From Sporomusa malonica (GTDB lineage Bacteria > Bacillota > Negativicutes > Sporomusales > Sporomusaceae), in assembly GCF_041428715.1 (NCBI RefSeq), contig NZ_CP155572.1: a DNA stretch of 64,000 nt, one strand, 5' to 3'. The notes under the pieces were generated by a model. The model made no database searches. It was not told where the DNA came from and saw nothing but the letters and a program-made list of their open reading frames with translations. Numbering within the stretch: the first letter of the stretch is position 1; each line of letters begins with the position of its first letter. Below are positions 50,621 to 59,461 of the stretch, piece by piece. The position numbers and the translations under genes are program-made.

Positions 50621-50932
50621 ATGTGTACTTCATGTAATGCAACGTTCACAATATTTTCTGTTGAAATCGTTACAAAAGAGCCAGTTAGTACAAATACGGA
50701 ATTGTATAAAGAAATGGCTCACAGATTGTTTCAAAACAAAGTAATTTCAAATATTAACGTTAGTAAAAATCAAGCCTATACTGTTAATGACAGACAAATA
50801 TTTGGGTTCGATCTCCATTTGGCTAATACAAATGACCCTCTTACGGTAACTCTCGCTAATGTTGAGAACGCGCTGAATGGGATTCTGGACAAATTTGAAG
50901 ACTATTATGAGCTGAAGATAGAACTTAAATAA
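50621..50932 (+). CDS. Fur-controlled small protein of unknown function
   Basis: The 103-residue product starts MCTSCNATFTIFSVEIV, so a CxxC pair is at the very N-terminus. The remainder is predicted mixed alpha/beta with no membrane segment. GAGGAA ten nt upstream supports the ATG at 50621; another in-frame ATG at 50603 overlaps that site. The Fur box suggests induction under iron limitation. A terminator follows. I do not recognise the family. Confidence 0.7.
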   Translation: MCTSCNATFTIFSVEIVTKEPVSTNTELYKEMAHRLFQNKVISNINVSKNQAYTVNDRQIFGFDLHLANTNDPLTVTLANVENALNGILDKFEDYYELKIELK

Positions 50933-50945
50933 ATTGTTTAACAGC

Positions 50946-50970
50946 TAAGCATCCTACGGGGTGCTTTTTA
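50946..50970 (+). terminator. Terminator of the Fur-controlled gene
   Basis: AAGCATCC-TACG-GGGTGCTTT followed by TT forms a short intrinsic terminator. Confidence 0.75.
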
Positions 50971-51650
50971 TAATTTCTTAAATAGGAAAGCCGTTCATGA
51001 CAGTGATGCTATGTTCATTAAGGTAACGAATTATTCTTTTTATCCAAGCGAGTGTGGAATTTTGTCAGTGGCACTGTTATGAATAATCTATGGTTTGAAA
51101 AATACAGCCATTCATCGAATAAAGCCAGCTAACTTAAAAGAATATACTTTCGGATAGTATCGCAAAAAGCAAATTCATTTTACTATTAAAGTGGATTTGT
51201 TTTTTTGTGGAAATGAGGTGTTTTTATAGAGAAATAACTTGAAGTGATTATTGACGCAACAGTCTGGTTGGTCACGGGCACCGTGCCAATATTCTCAATC
51301 TGGATATACTCATGTCGGGGAGGTTTTATATCCTAGCGAGAAGGGCACTATCCATGGCGTGCAGCTAAATGCCAGTCACAGATAGTCGCCCTATATGCGA
51401 AATACGCCAGCCGTGTGTGGGAAGGCGTTTCGACCCTGAAATAAAGGAAACATACCGGGAAATATGTGTGCGCCAAGCGGTCAATTTCCAGTATTGGGAT
51501 ATGGATGGCAATCTAGCGGTTTGGAAAGAAAAGGAACTATGCAAATTCTTTTTTGTGCATTGAAATGAGAATGGCAATTTCACCTATGTCTTTGAATAAG
51601 TAACTTCGTTCGAGAAGTATCTTTCTGAAAAAATAAAAATGGTGGGGTGC
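50971..51650. other. Gene-poor stretch with decayed sequence
   Basis: No convincing gene was found. A short segment (GTTCATGACAGTGATGC, 50995) is nearly repeated at 62538. Frames near 51240-51600 (for example VIIDATVWLVTGT and YWDMDGNLAVWKEKE) look like pieces of secreted or surface proteins with stops between them. A hairpin with T-run lies at about 51170-51206. Confidence 0.4.
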
Positions 51651-51952
51651 ATGGAATTGAAAAAGTACATTCAGCTATGTTTGATATGTTTAGCTGTATT
51701 TTTAGGATCATGTTGCTTTTTGTCGCCTAGGGTGGAAGCAGCAGACAAGGTTGTTTGGACAACAACCAATTTGTATTATGAATTAAATAGCGATGGTAAG
51801 CCAAAAGATGTTCTTTTGAAAAAATGATTGATCCTTATAGCGATTCTAATCACAGATTTAGAGTTACTAATGCACAAACCATTTGGCCTGTTGAGGAATA
51901 TGAAGTAATTCAAGGTCTTACAAAATGGAAACAAAGTGATGCGGCAGGTTGA
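51651..51952 (+). pseudogene. Secreted protein gene with frameshift in an A-run
   Basis: The ATG at 51651 opens a frame with a signal peptide (LKKYIQLCLICLAVFLGSCC) cleaved after VEAA, continuing TTNLYYELNSDGKPKDVLLK and stopping at 51827. A second frame overlaps at the AAAAAA run and continues MIDPYSDSNHRFRVTNAQTI to a stop at 51952. A one- or two-base indel in the run would join the two into ~100 residues. It could be a real frameshift or a sequencing error. No family recognised. Confidence 0.55.
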
Positions 51953-52214
51953 TCCGCTCTTATTAGATTTAAGTTTTCTCACGCGGCTGGACTTTTGTAT
52001 ACTATATTTTTTAGCTGGACTAGCAGGAATTGGTTATGGGATCAAAAAGAAAAGCAGGCTGACCGTATTGGTTGCGGTTGCAGTGAGTATTATATTTGGG
52101 CTGATGATACTTGCCAGTATTATATTGGTTTATGGAGAAATCACTAAAGTGATCCTATGTGTGGCTAATAATCTACGCCGCCTATATAGGCGGGAGTTTT
52201 GGCTCGAACAATAA
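51936..52214 (+). CDS. Small membrane protein
   Basis: The 92-residue product has two hydrophobic segments, FCILYFLAGLAGIGYGI and a longer one around VAVAVSIIFGLMILASIILV. It overlaps the end of the decayed secreted gene. No clear ribosome binding site was seen. It precedes the ankyrin lipoprotein gene by 32 bp. It may be genuine or an accidental frame. Confidence 0.4.
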   Translation: MMRQVDPLLLDLSFLTRLDFCILYFLAGLAGIGYGIKKKSRLTVLVAVAVSIIFGLMILASIILVYGEITKVILCVANNLRRLYRREFWLEQ

Positions 52215-52246
52215 GACAAATGATTACAGCAGGGGGATGGGAGAAT

Positions 52247-52978
52247 ATGATAGCCAGATTATTTATGGTGGGAATACTTGTTATAGCCTTATTGCTTTCA
52301 GGGTGTGGAAGAAGTCCCGAGGAAGCCAGAAAAGATTTATCTGATAAGAAAATACAATATACTGAACAAAGTTTTGTAAAAGCAGTTGAAGACAATGATG
52401 CCAATGTTGTTGAGTTGTTTTTAGAGGCAGGAATGAGTCCGAATATAATTACAGACAACGGGAATCCGTTGATAACTGCAGCCGCAAGTGGCAATCTGGA
52501 AATAATGAAGTTGCTGATTGAAAAAGGCGCTGATGTTAACATAAAGAGAAAAATTGTGGGCAAGGATAAGGCGGAATTGACGCCCGTGCTTGCAGTGATT
52601 TTGGGCAAAGGGAAAGGAACAGACAAGCAGGAAGCATTTAAGCTTTTACTGGATAAAGGTGCGGATTTGAATGTGCAGTTTATTTCGAAAGGCTTTGAGG
52701 CTACACCGCTGATGATGGCAGTATTGCAAAATGATACCGAAATTATCAAATTGATAGTATCCAAAAAAATAGATATAAATGCGGCAGATGCCAATACGGG
52801 ACTTACGGCCTTGATGCTGGCGGTAAGCAATAACAATGTTGACGCGGTTAAAGAACTCGTAGCTAAAGGGGCAGATGTCAACCGTAAAGATAAAAAAAAT
52901 GGTACGGCGCTTTCTGTTGCTAAATCAAATAATAACCCTGAAATGATTAGTGTATTGACTAATGCAGGGGCAAAATAA
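52247..52978 (+). CDS. Ankyrin-repeat lipoprotein
   Basis: The ATG at 52247 follows GGGGGATGGGAG and starts a lipoprotein signal (RLFMVGILVIALLLSGC), so the mature protein is lipid-anchored at Cys19 outside the cytoplasmic membrane. Four to five ankyrin units follow, with the usual GNPLITAAASGNLEIMKLLI and GADVN turns. Ankyrin repeats bind other proteins. Total 243 residues, a complete and intact gene amid decayed ones. Confidence 0.87.
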   Translation: MIARLFMVGILVIALLLSGCGRSPEEARKDLSDKKIQYTEQSFVKAVEDNDANVVELFLEAGMSPNIITDNGNPLITAAASGNLEIMKLLIEKGADVNIKRKIVGKDKAELTPVLAVILGKGKGTDKQEAFKLLLDKGADLNVQFISKGFEATPLMMAVLQNDTEIIKLIVSKKIDINAADANTGLTALMLAVSNNNVDAVKELVAKGADVNRKDKKNGTALSVAKSNNNPEMISVLTNAGAK

Positions 52979-53218
52979 TAGGACGCTGTATACGGGCGTA
53001 ATATGTTCTTGTTTAATAAATAGGTGTGTGGTATGAGGCTTTGATTTATTGCTAATAAATCGTGGTCTGATGTCAGTACTAATTATTGGCTTAATTGGAG
53101 GCTGCAATTAGGGGGAGTATGGTAATAAAAATGGAAAGAAGAAGGTAAACAAAATTGAATGTGAAGAATTCCAATAATAAAAATTCAACTACCCCTTTTC
53201 TGTGTTATGAATAAGTTC

Positions 53219-53401
53219 TTACGCTAAACAAAACAGCCAGGGTAAAAATTTCATGTTGCCGATTGAGGCGGTAAAGAGTGGTGGCCAGTGAACGAAGCCG
53301 GTGGAAATAGATGCATTATTGGAATTGTCAATGCTAAAGCATTTGCCTATTATGATGGCGGAGAATATAAGATTGATTTTAAAAAGAACAAAATAGCGTG
53401 A
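53219..53401 (+). pseudogene. Remnant of a secreted protein gene
   Basis: One frame reads SYAKQNSQGKNFMLPIEAVK and stops; the next frame overlaps and reads WPVNEAGGNRCIIGIVNAKA followed by FAYYDGGEYKIDF before a stop at 53401. A frameshift in the middle and the absence of a start show decay. A lipobox-like fragment (VLIIGLIGGCN, near 53070) just upstream is interrupted by a stop. Family unknown. The rest of the gap 52979-53765 has no gene. Confidence 0.4.
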
Positions 53402-53415
53402 CCTTCGCCGAAGAA

Positions 53416-53456
53416 TCACGTGTAGGGAGGCCTCGGTTTGAGGCCTCCCTTTAAAT
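53416..53456 (+). repeat. Duplicated hairpin repeat, copy 1
   Basis: TCACGTGT-AGGGAGGCCTC-GGTTT-GAGGCCTCCCT-TAAAT forms an 11-bp GC-rich stem with a weak T tail. The same 40-bp sequence is at 59413-59452. Confidence 0.75.
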
Positions 53457-53765
53457 GTGGCTCGCGCATATCAAAGAAATACTCGAATCTCGGTTCCTAC
53501 ATATGACGCCCTATTCGCTATGGTTCAATATTACTTTCGAGTTCAATTGGGCGACAAAGCGGCATCATTGCTCGTGAGCGGCGTGGGTGGGGGAAACGAA
53601 CTTTCCACCTAGGGGCCGTCTAACCCAAAATGGATGTTCACCGGGGGCGATCCTTCATATTCTACTGGACTTTTTGCGGGATGGATTTGCCATGCGAAAT
53701 GATTTATCGGTAGAACCATCGATGAGTTAACCCCAATTTACTGCATACGACATTGTGACATTGTT

Positions 53766-54539
53766 TTATATGCTATGCAAATAAGTTTGTAATATTTTTT
53801 TATAATCAACTTCAGTTGGTGGGAGTTTGCCATTTGTAATTACAAATTTAATTTTATCATCTATACTAGGAGCTACTCCTTTTTGCTTTAATATATCTGC
53901 CAAGTGATTTATGGTTCCAACACTTCCGTCGAAAAAAACAGTTTCCTTTGTAAACGATTTTTGCAAAACCTTGTTAAATAATGGGAAATGTGTACATCCA
54001 AGAACAACAGCACCATAATCAAGTATCGCTAATGGTGCAAATTTCTTTTGCAAATACTGATATACATCTGAAGTGTCAAACTCAAACTGTTCGGCAAATT
54101 CTACCAAGCCGCCTAACGCCATTGTATCAACCATTTCTGTCGCATCAAGTCTATGAATTAATTGATGAAATTTTTCCTCCCGTAAAGTAAGACTGGTTGC
54201 CAATACCAATATCTTTTTACCTCTTTCTTTACAATAAGCAACAGCTGGTTTTACAGCAGGTTCCATTCCAATGATTGGGAAACTATAATTCTTTCGCAAT
54301 TTCCCGACAGCAACACTTGTTGCCGTATTACAAGCGATCACCACGGCATCTACTTTGATTTTAGCCATATAATTCATACCGTTTTGGACGTATTGTTTTA
54401 CTTCGCTTTTTGTCTTTTCCCCATAAGGCAAATGCTCAATATCTGCATAGTAAGTGTAATCAGCAAACGGTAGTATTTTTAAAGCGTGACCAAGAACAGT
54501 TAAGCCGCCAATACCAGAGTCAAAAAAGCCGATCTTCAT
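53766..54539 (-). CDS. murI: Glutamate racemase
   Basis: This cofactor-independent enzyme makes D-glutamate for peptidoglycan. The N-terminal FFDSGIGGLTVL, catalytic Cys70 in VIACNTATS and the second cysteine in VLGCTHFPL are all present. The 257-residue length is normal. It stands alone between gene-poor stretches and may be an accessory copy. Confidence 0.95.
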   Translation of the reverse strand: MKIGFFDSGIGGLTVLGHALKILPFADYTYYADIEHLPYGEKTKSEVKQYVQNGMNYMAKIKVDAVVIACNTATSVAVGKLRKNYSFPIIGMEPAVKPAVAYCKERGKKILVLATSLTLREEKFHQLIHRLDATEMVDTMALGGLVEFAEQFEFDTSDVYQYLQKKFAPLAILDYGAVVLGCTHFPLFNKVLQKSFTKETVFFDGSVGTINHLADILKQKGVAPSIDDKIKFVITNGKLPPTEVDYKKILQTYLHSI

Positions 54540-54712
54540 CCTAATCCCTTCCTAGCTTCAATTATTGTATTTATATTATCATGAACAACCCGTCAAAATA
54601 TAGAACTCCGATTTTAAAAAGTAGTGCCTATATAATACCATAAACTAGCAGCCGTAGGAATCTTTTAGGGGAGTTGACTGTTCTACTTCTACAACGTAGT
54701 GGGTGCTACAGG

Positions 54713-54774
54713 GTGTCAGAGGGAAGGGGTTATTGACAACAATGGAATGTCAATAACCCCTTCCCTCTGACACT
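54713..54774. terminator. Long perfect hairpin in a gene-free stretch
   Basis: The 26-bp arms from GTGTCAGAGGGAAGG to GACA pair perfectly around a 10-nt loop. It lies between the divergent murI and GGDEF genes, so it is not an obvious terminator of either. The region 54540-54945 otherwise holds only promoter-like AT-rich sequence. Confidence 0.7.
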
Positions 54775-54945
54775 CTTAGTGTAGCTTTACTTAAATGAGG
54801 AATTATTGGTATAATATACAAAAAAAGACAAAAAAGTAATACTAATCAATTCTGATACTACATACAATGGTAATTTGAAAATAGTAGTGCATTGCTAGAT
54901 ACATAGCTTATAGTTATTGACGGGAGTGGATGACTAATTAATACA

Positions 54946-56091
54946 ATGCTTGCGATTCAGATGAATATTTTTATGATAATATTGTTGTCAAGCATTGCTG
55001 TACATGCTTGCTATAAGCTAGATCGAAAAGAGCAAGTTAACAGGTTGTTTTTAGCATTAATATTCTCAACGATATTAATATTAATATTAGAAATTTTGAG
55101 TGTATTATTAAATTCTAGTAATTACATTAGTTTTATTATTGCACATAAACTGGTTAATACATTAGGATTCACGCTGGCACCAGTGGTACCAATTTGTATA
55201 GTATTGTATGTATATAGAAGAACAAACAAATACCAAAAAATGAATATAAATCAGGTTCTCTGGTTGAGTGTGCCCTTGACTTTAAATAGCATCATATCAT
55301 TGGGCAGCTATAATTTTAATTGGATATTTGGTATAACCAATGAGAATATATATATACGGGGGCCACTGTTTTTTGTTTCACCGATGACAAGTTACATTTA
55401 TTACATGATAAACTTACTATTCTTATATAAAGCTCGTGAGAAACTCAATAGAGAAGAACTGCTCATACTTAGTTTGCTTACAATGCTCCCCTCTTTGCTG
55501 TCTATCTTTCAATTGTACTACTTTGTATATTTAACGATTTGGAATAGTGTAGCCATTGCTGTTGTAATTAACTATGTTTTTATTATACACAGTCAGACAA
55601 AAATCGACTCATTAACAGGATTGGGAAATCGCATAGCTTATGATGAATATCTTACAATTTTGTGTAGGAGAAGTAACATTGTTTTAGCGGTAATAAATAT
55701 TGATCTGGACAACTTTAAAAGTATCAATGATGTTTTTGGGCATCATGAAGGCGATAGAGTGCTGAGGGTATTTGCTAAGCAGCTGGAAGCTGTCTTCGAA
55801 GGAAAGGGAGTTTCTATCCGTTTGGGCGGTGATGAGTTTATTGTCTTGATTAACGAAAATCAAAGAGAAATAGTAGAGAAGTATATAAAAATGCTAAATG
55901 ATAACATCAATGCATATAATGCAAGCAGCAAAATGCCTTATCGTATTAAATTTAGTTATGGAATGGCGATATTTAACAATACGTATAATAGTATACATGA
56001 GCTTATTCAGCATAGTGATAAACTTATGTATGAAGAAAAGAAAAAAAGAACTGAAGAAATCTCAAAAGCCAACGTAATAGTTGAATGCTAA
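54946..56091 (+). CDS. Membrane-bound diguanylate cyclase (GGDEF)
   Basis: The protein makes c-di-GMP from two GTP. The first ~215 residues hold about seven membrane segments, recalling 7TM- or MASE-type sensor modules. The GGDEF domain follows: DSLTGLGNRIAYDEYL, INIDLDNFKSINDVFGHHEGD in overlapping parts, and the active loop RLGGDEFIVL. The RxxD inhibitory site that normally lies five residues before GGDEF is missing (EGKG instead), so product inhibition should be weak. No EAL domain. It provides a c-di-GMP source in the same region as the riboswitch at 28665. Confidence 0.93.
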   Translation: MLAIQMNIFMIILLSSIAVHACYKLDRKEQVNRLFLALIFSTILILILEILSVLLNSSNYISFIIAHKLVNTLGFTLAPVVPICIVLYVYRRTNKYQKMNINQVLWLSVPLTLNSIISLGSYNFNWIFGITNENIYIRGPLFFVSPMTSYIYYMINLLFLYKAREKLNREELLILSLLTMLPSLLSIFQLYYFVYLTIWNSVAIAVVINYVFIIHSQTKIDSLTGLGNRIAYDEYLTILCRRSNIVLAVINIDLDNFKSINDVFGHHEGDRVLRVFAKQLEAVFEGKGVSIRLGGDEFIVLINENQREIVEKYIKMLNDNINAYNASSKMPYRIKFSYGMAIFNNTYNSIHELIQHSDKLMYEEKKKRTEEISKANVIVEC

Positions 56092-56284
56092 AAACTAATT
56101 GGGCGATAAGATCATGTGTTTCGTAGTTTATGCAATCTAGAGGACGTTTAGCTACTGGAGCAGGATTGGTTTGTTTGTCCAACTAACTTATTTGACGTAA
56201 GTGATACGGAGAAACGTCACTGGTAACTGCGAGAAGTGACCTTACGAGTGACACTGGCGTGACACAGGGACCTGATTTGTCAGG

Positions 56285-56305
56285 GGGAAACAAGGGGACG
56301 GTTCT
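56285..56305 (+). repeat. Left REP-like sequence of the transposase unit
   Basis: GGGAAACAAGGGGACGGTTCT ends directly at an intron-type 5' boundary. The core AAGGGGACGGTTCT is inverted as AGAACCGTCCCCTT at 59374, on the other side of the REP-associated transposase. Confidence 0.7.
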
Positions 56306-56634
56306 GTGCGCCAAGAAGTGCACAGAGTATAGCGGGTGGGAATCCCGCCTGAGAAGGCTTAGCCAGCCACTCTGTATCTAGCCTTGGGACTGAAGCGGTA
56401 ACGCCAGGTCTAAGCGTAGGCAAGAAAGGTAGTAGGCCGAAAGCGAAAGTTGAAGATGTAGAGCCCCGAAATCCCTAAAAGGGAAGGTCGATGCCTTAGA
56501 ACTAGCAGAAGACAATACTGAGCTTAGCGATAATGGCGAGCTAAGTTCGGCACCCCGGGGTCAAAGATCTTGGCATGCTACACATTAGTACTCTGCGTGA
56601 ACTTGGGAGACCCTGCCGCCCTCTAACGAGAGGA
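56306..56634 (+). pseudogene. Truncated duplicate of the group II intron 5' end
   Basis: About 329 bp starting GTGCGCCAAGAAG are almost identical to 56652-56980, the 5' end of the complete intron (one mismatch seen, CTCTGC vs CTCTGT). It breaks off after AACGAGAG, where the intact copy continues into the rest of domain I. A second REP-like sequence (TACAAAGGGACGGTTCT, 56635-56651) follows. The offset between copies is 346 bp. Confidence 0.85.
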
Positions 56635-56651
56635 TACAAAGGGACGGTTCT

Positions 56652-58529
56652 GTGCGCCAAGAAGTGCACAGAGTATAGCGGGTGGGAATCCCGCCTGAGA
56701 AGGCTTAGCCAGCCACTCTGTATCTAGCCTTGGGACTGAAGCGGTAACGCCAGGTCTAAGCGTAGGCAAGAAAGGTAGTAGGCCGAAAGCGAAAGTTGAA
56801 GATGTAGAGCCCCGAAATCCCTAAAAGGGAAGGTCGATGCCTTAGAACTAGCAGAAGACAATACTGAGCTTAGCGATAATGGCGAGCTAAGTTCGGCACC
56901 CCGGGGTCAAAGATCTTGGCATGCTACACATTAGTACTCTGTGTGAACTTGGGAGACCCTGCCGCCCTCTAACGAGAGTATGGCGGACAAGTCGAAGACG
57001 AGGAGGCCAAATAGACGGCAGGGAGTCGGAATGTGCCATACTACTGAGGATGCAGGGTAATGCCTGTGGAGGGAAGGGCGCTACGAAACAGTGACCTTGA
57101 AAAGGGAAACAATGCTGCACTGGAGGCAGAGAAACCATTGAGAACTAAACTAACAAGGATAGCCGAAATAGCCAAACAGCGACCAAGAGTCAAATTGCAA
57201 ACCCTGATGCATGCCATTGACGAAGAAAGCCTGAAAGCCGCTCACCAGGCGCTAGGAGCAGATAAAGCACTAGGCATAGATGGAATGAGCAAAGAAGAAT
57301 ATGGCAAGCAGCTAGAGGAAAACATCAGCGATCTTCTGGGAAGAATGAAACGGCAAGCGTATAAGCCACAACCCGTCAAGCGAGTCTATATCCCAAAAGG
57401 CAACGGCAAGATGCGTCCGCTAGGTATCCCGTCCTACGAGGATAAAGTAGTGCAGAAAGCCCTTAACGAAATCCTCACAGTCATCTACGAAACAGAATTC
57501 CTCGCCTGCTCCTATGGATTCAGGCCGGGAAGAAGCTGCCATGACGCGCTAAAAGAAGTCGGCAGAATCCTTGAGACGAAGAAGGTCAGCTATGTGGTAG
57601 ACGCGGACATCAAGGGTTTCTTTAACAACATCGACCACGGATGGCTGATGCGGTGTCTGCAAGAACGCATACAAGACCCTAACCTTCTGCGGCTGATAAA
57701 CCGGATTCTCAAGGCGGGCGTTATGGAAGAAGGCGTAGAATACGACACAGAGACAGGAACGCCGCAAGGCGGGGTCGTATCGGCGACACTTGCAAACGTC
57801 TATCTGCACTATGTTCTTGACTTATGGTTCATATTGAACATAAAGCGAGAAAGCAGAGGCGAAGCCTACATCGTCCGCTACGCGGACGATTTTGTCTGCT
57901 TCTTTCAGTATAAAGATGATGCAGAAGCCTTCTATGGGAAGCTAATAGGCCGACTAGGGAAATTCAACCTCGAGATTGCCCAAGAGAAAACGAAGATACT
58001 CGAATTTGGGCGATTCGCCGAAGAACGACGGACCAGAAGAGGCGATGGGAAACCAGAGACCTTCGACTTTCTCGGTTTCAGCCACTACTGTAGCAAAGGT
58101 AAACCAGGCAATTACAGCGTCAAGAGGAAAACCAGCAGAAAGAAATTCACCGCGAAGTTAAAAGTCTTTGCGGAATGGCTCCACAAGAATATGCATACCG
58201 AGATAAGAGACCTTGTTAAGCAGGCAAACGCCAAACTAATTGGCCATTTTCGCTATTACGGTATTACTGACAACCTCCAGCGAATCAAAGCATTCCGATA
58301 TGTCGTAAGGCGCAACCTGTTTAAGATCCTCAATCGAAGGAGCCAGAAGAAGAGCCTGAACTGGGATGGGTTTGCAAAGATCGAGGAGCGATTCCCACTT
58401 GCTAAGGCAAGAATCTATGTGAATATATATGGCTAACTGTAAGTGAACGCTGTGGAAGAGCCGGATGCCTTAATAGGGCCCGTCCTGGTTCTGAGAGGGG
58501 GGCCGCCGTGAGGTAGGCCTCTACTCTAC
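56652..58529 (+). mobile_element. Group II intron (class C-like) with maturase
   Basis: The 5' end is GTGCGCC. The 3' end contains a 34-nt domain V (58458-58491, GAGCCGGATGCC ... CTGGTTC) and a domain VI ending CTCTAC at ~58529. The open frame for the reverse transcriptase lies inside. The 5' exon is a REP-like sequence and the 3' exon begins ATTGTTTCCCTG, which can pair with CAGGGGGAAACAA before the left REP. Insertion beside a hairpin is characteristic of class C introns. Confidence 0.88.
57060..58436 (+). CDS. Group II intron reverse transcriptase/maturase
   Basis: The 458-residue protein has the reverse transcriptase blocks: KALGIDGMSKEEY, VKRVYIPKGNGKMRPLGIPS, YGFRPGRSCHDAL, VVDADIKGFFNNIDHGWL, GTPQGGVVSATLANVYLHY in overlapping parts, and the catalytic IVRYADDFV. 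A maturase (X) region follows (NLFKILNRRSQKKSLNWDGF). No clear HNH endonuclease is seen at the C-terminus, in line with class C introns. It promotes splicing and mobility of the surrounding intron. It appears intact. Confidence 0.94.
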   Translation: MPVEGRALRNSDLEKGNNAALEAEKPLRTKLTRIAEIAKQRPRVKLQTLMHAIDEESLKAAHQALGADKALGIDGMSKEEYGKQLEENISDLLGRMKRQAYKPQPVKRVYIPKGNGKMRPLGIPSYEDKVVQKALNEILTVIYETEFLACSYGFRPGRSCHDALKEVGRILETKKVSYVVDADIKGFFNNIDHGWLMRCLQERIQDPNLLRLINRILKAGVMEEGVEYDTETGTPQGGVVSATLANVYLHYVLDLWFILNIKRESRGEAYIVRYADDFVCFFQYKDDAEAFYGKLIGRLGKFNLEIAQEKTKILEFGRFAEERRTRRGDGKPETFDFLGFSHYCSKGKPGNYSVKRKTSRKKFTAKLKVFAEWLHKNMHTEIRDLVKQANAKLIGHFRYYGITDNLQRIKAFRYVVRRNLFKILNRRSQKKSLNWDGFAKIEERFPLAKARIYVNIYG

Positions 58530-58596
58530 ATTGTTTCCCTGCAAAATATAATATAATATAATATAATTAAAAGTAAAAAAGTAGGTGATCGGTAGA

Positions 58597-59364
58597 ATGC
58601 CACGAACTGCCCGAAAGAAAAGTAAGAGCGGGATATACCATATAATGCTAAGAGGAATAAATCGGCAAACTATATTTGAAGACGAAGAGGATAGATTTAA
58701 ATTTATCGATACTTTAAGACATTATAAGCAAGAATGTGAATATAACATATTTGCATATTGCCTTATGGATAATCATATACACCTTGTTATAAAAGAAGGA
58801 AAAGATCCCCTGGAAAAACTGATGAAGCGAATCGGGGTAAGCTATGTTTATTGGTACAATTGGAAATACAAACGATCCGGCCATTTGTTTCAAGATCGAT
58901 ACAAAAGTGAAGTAATTGAAGACGATAGATATTTATTAGAGGTAATTCGATATATACATCAAAATCCTCTTCAGGCGGAAATGATAACTTCTCTTGGGGA
59001 GTACCGTTGGAGCAGCTATGCTGAGTATACTTGGCAGCACTCAAATATAGTAGATACAAACTTCATCCTAGAGATGTTCTCCCGTAATAATGAAACGGCA
59101 CGGGAACTGTTTATAGAATATATGGGTAGAATGAGTGATTGTGAAAAAGAATTTAATTTGGAAAGGACGAAGAGGCTAACAGACGAAGAAGCAAAAGAAA
59201 TAATCAAGAATGCTATTGGTAACTTAGCAACTACTCAACTACAATCTATGGCAAAAGACAAAAGAGATGATCTTTTAAGAAAGCTTAAAGCCATTGAAGG
59301 ATTATCTATTAGACAAATAGCAAGAATAACCGGTCTCAATTTTAATGTTGTTGCTAAAGCTTAG
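58597..59364 (+). CDS. REP-associated tyrosine transposase (Y1, IS200-like)
   Basis: The 255-residue protein has the Y1 features: MPRTARKKSKSGIYHIMLRG, the metal motif MDNHIHLVIKEG (HxH) and the catalytic Tyr region YIHQNPLQAEM following RYLLEVIR. A C-terminal helix-turn-helix-like end (IRQIARITGLNFNVVAK) is present. Such RAYTs act on REP hairpins; here a REP-like sequence flanks each side in opposite orientation. AGGTGATC supports the ATG at 58597. A short (AATAT)n run lies just upstream. The gene appears intact. Confidence 0.92.
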   Translation: MPRTARKKSKSGIYHIMLRGINRQTIFEDEEDRFKFIDTLRHYKQECEYNIFAYCLMDNHIHLVIKEGKDPLEKLMKRIGVSYVYWYNWKYKRSGHLFQDRYKSEVIEDDRYLLEVIRYIHQNPLQAEMITSLGEYRWSSYAEYTWQHSNIVDTNFILEMFSRNNETARELFIEYMGRMSDCEKEFNLERTKRLTDEEAKEIIKNAIGNLATTQLQSMAKDKRDDLLRKLKAIEGLSIRQIARITGLNFNVVAKA

Positions 59365-59373
59365 GATACAATC

Positions 59374-59390
59374 AGAACCGTCCCCTTGTA
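59374..59390 (-). repeat. Right REP-like sequence of the transposase unit
   Basis: AGAACCGTCCCCTTGTA is the reverse complement of the left-hand TACAAGGGGACGGTTCT-type sequence. It lies ten bases after the transposase stop codon. Confidence 0.75.
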
Positions 59391-59412
59391 TTTTCCTGTA
59401 TTCCGCCGAAGG

Positions 59413-59452
59413 TCACGTGTAGGGAGGCCTCGGTTTGAGGCCTCCCTTAAAT
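59413..59452 (+). repeat. Duplicated hairpin repeat, copy 2
   Basis: This sequence is the same as 53416-53456, with an 11-bp stem AGGGAGGCCTC. CCGAAGG precedes it, like CCGAAGAA in copy 1. It can serve as terminator between the transposase and the convergent hydrolase. Confidence 0.75.
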
Positions 59453-59461
59453 CTCTCTAGA

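Noticed and set aside
52165..52881. 238-codon minus-strand frame opposite the ankyrin lipoprotein
   Set aside because: It is antisense to the ankyrin repeats, with low-complexity Ser/Thr/Ile composition and no start signal.
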